Assembly (NCBI RefSeq): GCF_000382205.1
Contig: NZ_KB907786.1
Location: forward strand, 744,001-808,000
Length of the DNA stretch: 64,000 bases
Origin: Dyadobacter beijingensis DSM 21582
Lineage (GTDB): Bacteria > Bacteroidota > Bacteroidia > Cytophagales > Spirosomataceae
Direction of reading: 5' to 3'
The notes under the pieces: generated by a model
What the model was told of the DNA's origin: nothing
Database searches by the model: none
Seen by the model: only the letters and a program-made list of their open reading frames with translations
Shown: one piece after another, positions 60,783 through 64,000 of the stretch
Layout of the letters: each line of letters opens with the position of its first letter
Position numbering within the stretch: the stretch's first letter is position 1
Translations under genes and position numbers: made by a program

Positions 60783-61505
60783 ATGAAAACCTTTCGATTG
60801 CTCCTGTTCGCAATGTTGCCGGTCTCTTTGTTTACCTCCTGCAAAACAACGGCTATCCTTACTGCGAAGTTTGAAAGTGAAACCGTCGGCTCGCTGCCGG
60901 CAAAAAATATCCCCGGCGATCCGGCAGACGACGCCATTGAATACAGCACCGAACTGCAACCGCGTATCAAAGTGACCAATTCGGCTACTGCTGGCCAGAA
61001 AGCGGTTACGTTTAGTGAAATCAATACGCCGGGACTAACCGCCCACAATCAGTTCCTTTCATTTAAGGGGATCTCGACCGATTTTACCCAACCCATGTGG
61101 TTTATATTCGTGGCCACGCACTCGGGTTCGGGTGAGCGGTTAACGATCGACATTACCGACGGCTCGGCGGCGATGATCACGCGGATGTTTATCACCGATT
61201 CGGGGCAGTTGAGCATGATGACGAATTTTACGGGCGGCGAACAGGTGCTGGGCAACATCCCCGCCGGCGTCCAGCATACCATTTTCGTAACGCTCAATCT
61301 GAGCGAAAGGAAATTCAATCTGACGGTGTTGAAATCGGGCGGGAATATTACCGTTTCGGATCGCCCGGTGTTATTGGACAACATCCTTGCATACGCGAAT
61401 CCCGCGCGACCGATGCTGAGTTTCAGATGGGACGATGGCGCTTCCGATACGAGAAAGTATGTGCTGGAAGAGGTGATGATTACCCGGAAGAAGCCGGAGA
61501 TGTAG
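60783..61505 (+). CDS. Lipoprotein of unknown function
   Basis: From ATG 60783 the protein has 240 residues with a lipoprotein signal and lipobox (VSLFTSC). The mature part is beta-rich with no helical or catalytic motif that I recognise; FTQPMWFIFVATHSGSGERLTID and the final VLEEVMITRKKPEM suggest a jelly-roll of the concanavalin/LamG type. The upstream GTG/ATG options at 60738 lengthen it by 15 residues without improving the signal. It follows the GH25 gene by 109 bases. Confidence 0.75.
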   Translation: MKTFRLLLFAMLPVSLFTSCKTTAILTAKFESETVGSLPAKNIPGDPADDAIEYSTELQPRIKVTNSATAGQKAVTFSEINTPGLTAHNQFLSFKGISTDFTQPMWFIFVATHSGSGERLTIDITDGSAAMITRMFITDSGQLSMMTNFTGGEQVLGNIPAGVQHTIFVTLNLSERKFNLTVLKSGGNITVSDRPVLLDNILAYANPARPMLSFRWDDGASDTRKYVLEEVMITRKKPEM

Positions 61506-61507
61506 AA

Positions 61508-61546
61508 AAAAGCCGGAAAGCGCCGTCATGAAGCTTCCCGGCTTTT
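61508..61546. terminator. Terminator between the lipoprotein and agmatine deiminase genes
   Basis: AAAAGCCGG pairs with CCGGCTTTT, with an inner AAGC/GCTT stem. It lies between two convergent stops and is symmetrical enough to serve both. Confidence 0.82.
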
Positions 61547-61550
61547 CAAT

Positions 61551-62609
61551 TTAAACCAGCGGCTCCTGCTGGCTCAGGCAGTGAAAGCTGCCTTGCCCCC
61601 AGATGATTTCCGTAGCCAAAAGCGGAATGATCTTCCTTCCATTAAAAGCTTTTTCCAGTATATCGATGGCAACCTGGTCGTGCGGATTGTTGAATACCGG
61701 TACAATCACCCCTGCATTGCAGATCAGGAAGTTGGCGTAGGAGCCCGGGGTGCGGAAACCGTCTATGATGACGGCCTTCGGCATCGGGAGCTCGATAATG
61801 TCGGGCTGCTTGCCGTTGAGCAGGCGCATGGCTTTCAGCATTTGCAGGTTGGTATTCAAAACGGCGAAGTTCTCGTCGGAACGGTCGCTTTCTACACAGG
61901 CCACGATGGTATTTTCATTTACAAAACGGGTCGTATCGTCGATATGCCCGTCGGTATCGTCGCCTACGATGCCGTCTTCCACCCACAGCACCTGCTCTAC
62001 GCCATAGTAATCGTATAATTTCTGTTCGATTTGTGCCTGGTTTAAATGCGGGTTGCGGTTCGGATTCAGCAGGCACGATTTGCTGGTCAGCAGGCTGCCT
62101 GCACCATTGAATTCCACCGAGCCGCCTTCCATAATGATGCCCGGGTTCACGACCGGCAGGTTCAGGTATTCGGCCACGGCGCGCGGGGTACGGTTGTCGT
62201 CGTCGTAAGGCGGATATTTGCCGCCCCAGGCATTGTGCCCCCAGTCGACGATCATCCGCTCGCCGGTTGCAGGATTGACGACAAAAGAAGGCCCGTGGTC
62301 GCGGCACCAGGCGTCGTTGGTGGGTTTTACAATCAATTCAATTTTACTCAAATCCACACCTGTCCTCACCAGCTCGCCGGTAATAAATGTCTTCAATGCA
62401 TCGTCGTTGGCGATAATGCCTACATTTTCTCCCTCGCTGATCGCCTTGATGAATGCCAGGTATTGCGGCCGCATCCGGGCAAGCTTATCGCCCTGCCAGG
62501 ACGCATCATTGTGCGGGAAAGTAAGCCAGGTGGCGCGGTGAGGTGCCCATTCGGCGGGAAACGTGAAGCCCAGCTCGCGGGGGGTCGATGAAGCGGTATT
62601 TGCTGTCAA
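61551..62609 (-). CDS. aguA: Agmatine deiminase family protein
   Basis: The protein has 352 residues, cytoplasmic. The guanidine-modifying fold is clear: NDAWCRDHGPSFVV near residue 98, GGSVEFNGAGSLLTS near 162, GDDTDGHIDDTTRF with the catalytic Asp and His, and the nucleophile Cys344 in WGQGSFHCLSQQ. It should hydrolyse agmatine to N-carbamoylputrescine. The partner amidohydrolase AguB is not adjacent in the window, and members can also deiminate peptidylarginine, so the exact substrate is inferred. Confidence 0.9.
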   Translation of the reverse strand: MTANTASSTPRELGFTFPAEWAPHRATWLTFPHNDASWQGDKLARMRPQYLAFIKAISEGENVGIIANDDALKTFITGELVRTGVDLSKIELIVKPTNDAWCRDHGPSFVVNPATGERMIVDWGHNAWGGKYPPYDDDNRTPRAVAEYLNLPVVNPGIIMEGGSVEFNGAGSLLTSKSCLLNPNRNPHLNQAQIEQKLYDYYGVEQVLWVEDGIVGDDTDGHIDDTTRFVNENTIVACVESDRSDENFAVLNTNLQMLKAMRLLNGKQPDIIELPMPKAVIIDGFRTPGSYANFLICNAGVIVPVFNNPHDQVAIDILEKAFNGRKIIPLLATEIIWGQGSFHCLSQQEPLV

Positions 62610-62686
62610 AGTATATTAAATGTATTGGTCCTGCTCAAAAATGAAGTGCAAAGGTCGTAAAAGGTTTCGAAGCAGACCAAAAAAAT

Positions 62687-62708
62687 AAAGCCCCGCGAGC
62701 GGGGCTTT
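62687..62708. terminator. Terminator after the Hint-domain gene
   Basis: AAAGCCCCGC and GCGGGGCTTT form a near-perfect ten-base stem with a very short loop. It is downstream of the minus-strand Hint gene (ends 62733), with T residues on that strand after the stem. Confidence 0.85.
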
Positions 62709-62732
62709 ACCGGAAGTTGAGCAAATAGAAAA

Positions 62733-63320
62733 TCAGTTGTTGGCAACCATCACATTGTCGACCAGATAGGTGCCATCCACCGTTTCAATGTTGTAAGCCT
62801 TGCTGACGCGCCGTGCATTCTGCTGCACCGCGCCTACTTTCCACGACGACACAATGCCCGTTGAAGGTTCGTAATGGTACAGAATATCGTTTTTCGAAAG
62901 CCTCTTCATACGCTTCCGGCCGCGGTTGGTCTGCACTTTGTGGTGCGGAGTGGCTTCGAGCAGCAATGCGGGTACCATCGGTGAGTCTGCCGAAGCTTCG
63001 TCTACGACCGGCCGCAGGTACACGGCCGTCAGCAGCGACGTCGGCTGGTTGAACACGTCGATCTGCCTTACTTGCGTGGTCGCCGTTTTGCCGTCCTTGC
63101 ACGTCTTTACGTGCTCGCCCACCCGTACGTCCGCGATGGATTTGACGGTGCCGTCGGCCATGGTAACCGGCGCGCTGGCTGAAAAGTACTTGCACCGTTT
63201 GGTACTTTTCGCCATCCGGATCGTCGCCTGCGACTGAATGCTGCTGACGGCGGCGATCTCGGCTTGGGCAAAAACTGTCAGTGAAAGGAGTGAAAAAATA
63301 CTGGTGGTCAGGACCTTCAT
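62733..63320 (-). CDS. Secreted stand-alone Hint-domain protein
   Basis: The protein has 195 residues with a signal peptide cleaved near AQA (18-20). Residues 45-195 match a Hint (hedgehog/intein) fold: FSASAPVTMADGTVKSIADV at the start, TPHHKVQT (124-131) as the TxxH block, and a C-terminal YLVDNVMVANN. The position of the first, catalytic Cys of inteins is Tyr45, with Cys43 two residues before. The terminal Asn pair is kept. It carries no exteins or toxin domain. Self-cleavage is therefore doubtful. Function is unknown. Confidence 0.78.
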   Translation of the reverse strand: MKVLTTSIFSLLSLTVFAQAEIAAVSSIQSQATIRMAKSTKRCKYFSASAPVTMADGTVKSIADVRVGEHVKTCKDGKTATTQVRQIDVFNQPTSLLTAVYLRPVVDEASADSPMVPALLLEATPHHKVQTNRGRKRMKRLSKNDILYHYEPSTGIVSSWKVGAVQQNARRVSKAYNIETVDGTYLVDNVMVANN

Positions 63321-63331
63321 AAAAAGTTAGG

Positions 63332-64000
63332 TTACGACGATGCCTTGGACATTTTTACAAATACTTTGCTCAATGCATTGGGCACCGCGCCGAGGCAGAT
63401 CAGGACGAGCCCGGCCGTGATGAGCGTGGAAGTATGTGCGAAGAATGTACCGGAAGACAGGATTGCTAAAATTAATATCGTTGAGAATGGTAATGAGAAT
63501 GCCAATAGCAACACGGCCAGTTCGAGGTCGAAAGTCCGCTTCTCTTTCGGCATGGCCTTCGCGTCTTCGCGCAGGTTGAATGCCGAAATGTGGGCGAGTG
63601 GCCAGAAGCTGGCGGCACTCAGCGGGATCACGATCGACAGCAATACCATGTTCAGGTCGGTAATGTTCAGGACGTAGATCATACCCGCGCTGATGAGCAT
63701 CGTAATGCCGGCGCGGAAGAACAGGATACTGGCAACGATACGCTTTTTGCCCTCTTTCAGTTGCACGGCCAGGCCGATGAAGAGCAGCACGAGGGGCGTC
63801 ATCATAGCGCTCGTTTTATCAAAAATATCCACCACCAGCGGCGGCAACGAATTGTAGTTGATACCGAGGCTGAGCAGGATGATTGCGATGAAAATGAGCA
63901 GGTTAATGGGCTCCTGGAACATGCTCGCGAAGAGGCTTTTGAGCTTGCCGCCCATTTTAGTCTCCTTGTCGTCGCTGTTTTTCAAAAACATGTTCATCGC
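63332..64000 (-). CDS. AEC-type permease (partial)
   Basis: The frame is open to the window edge, so the N-terminal part lies outside. The visible 221 or so residues include about six to seven membrane helices, and the block LPPLVVDIFDKTSAMMTPLV with LLFIGLAVQLK is typical of the auxin-efflux-carrier (AEC) family of malate or amino-acid transporters. An internal Met at 63997 is probably not the true start. The stop is at 63332, 11 bases before the Hint gene start. Confidence 0.7.
   Translation of the reverse strand, partial: AMNMFLKNSDDKETKMGGKLKSLFASMFQEPINLLIFIAIILLSLGINYNSLPPLVVDIFDKTSAMMTPLVLLFIGLAVQLKEGKKRIVASILFFRAGITMLISAGMIYVLNITDLNMVLLSIVIPLSAASFWPLAHISAFNLREDAKAMPKEKRTFDLELAVLLLAFSLPFSTILILAILSSGTFFAHTSTLITAGLVLICLGAVPNALSKVFVKMSKASS

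Noticed and set aside
62638..62710. Inverted repeat as an attachment site near the Hint gene
   Set aside because: It is a simple short-loop terminator stem at the end of the Hint gene, with no integrase or duplicated copy nearby.
1..64000. CRISPR arrays, tRNA or rRNA genes, prophage and insertion sequences
   Set aside because: No evenly spaced direct repeats, cloverleaf sequences, integrase or transposase genes were seen in any gap. The repeat elements at 53347 and 56161 are imperfect and are only two in number here.

Overview
The window looks like chromosomal DNA of a Bacteroidota member, most likely a Cytophagales bacterium close to Dyadobacter or Spirosoma. This rests on gene content rather than any search. 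There are two large secreted proteins with C-terminal type IX secretion (T9SS) sorting modules, a GWxTD lipoprotein, a carboxypeptidase-regulatory/DUF5686 outer-membrane protein, a menaquinone MenA, a Bacteroidota-type topoisomerase IV A subunit, many -7 boxes of the form TAnnTTTG, and few clear Shine-Dalgarno sequences. Genes are densely packed and mostly monocistronic or in pairs. No tRNA, rRNA, CRISPR array, prophage or insertion sequence was seen.

Layout. 1-9160 holds housekeeping and envelope genes: DUF4920, a double SGNH esterase, menA, a glutathione peroxidase, argS, an exported protein of unknown function, pyrR and pth. 9161-9750 is a gap with a decayed gene and a terminator. 9751-15544 holds a LamG/OmpA protein, an EamA exporter, a PhzF protein, a GH37 trehalase and an M28 peptidase. 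15691-16975 is a SAM-I riboswitch controlling metX. 17968-22074 is a four-gene molybdoenzyme operon on the minus strand (ydeP/fdhF-like oxidoreductase, small partner protein, fdhD, mobA), divergent from an uncharacterised protein with kinase-like residues (22124-23167).

23304-24454 is a frameshifted surface L-domain repeat gene. 24562-30495 holds mnmA, rlmB, the GWxTD protein, a dienoyl-CoA reductase, an AlkD-like repair protein and pyrB. 31057-36424 holds two convergent T9SS cargo genes, an SGNH esterase and a 1203-residue CotH protein. 36765-42023 holds a GreA-like factor, a YebC regulator, an acetyltransferase, a candidate structured RNA, metF, a YbjQ protein, a nitroreductase and an orphan ABC ATPase. 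42030-50584 is a minus-strand block with DUF5686, SanA, parC, a CoA pyrophosphatase and an FAD oxidoreductase.

50744-56047 holds a sugar isomerase-like protein, a hicAB pair whose toxin gene carries an amber stop, a glutaryl-CoA-type dehydrogenase, a sterol-desaturase-like hydroxylase and an XRE/degenerate-IrrE regulator. Two related GC-rich repeat elements flank the last two genes. 56447-64000 holds leuS, a small secreted protein, a GH25 lysozyme, a lipoprotein, an agmatine deiminase, a secreted Hint-domain protein and the end of a permease.

Functional links. metX with its riboswitch and metF both feed methionine synthesis. The molybdoenzyme operon encodes an enzyme together with its sulfuration and cofactor-nucleotide steps. 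pyrR and pyrB belong to pyrimidine metabolism but lie apart. The most unusual items are the broken hicA, the frameshifted L-domain gene, the promoter-to-terminator RNA unit before metF, the paired GC-rich repeats, the metX leader, and the kinase-like orphan next to mobA.
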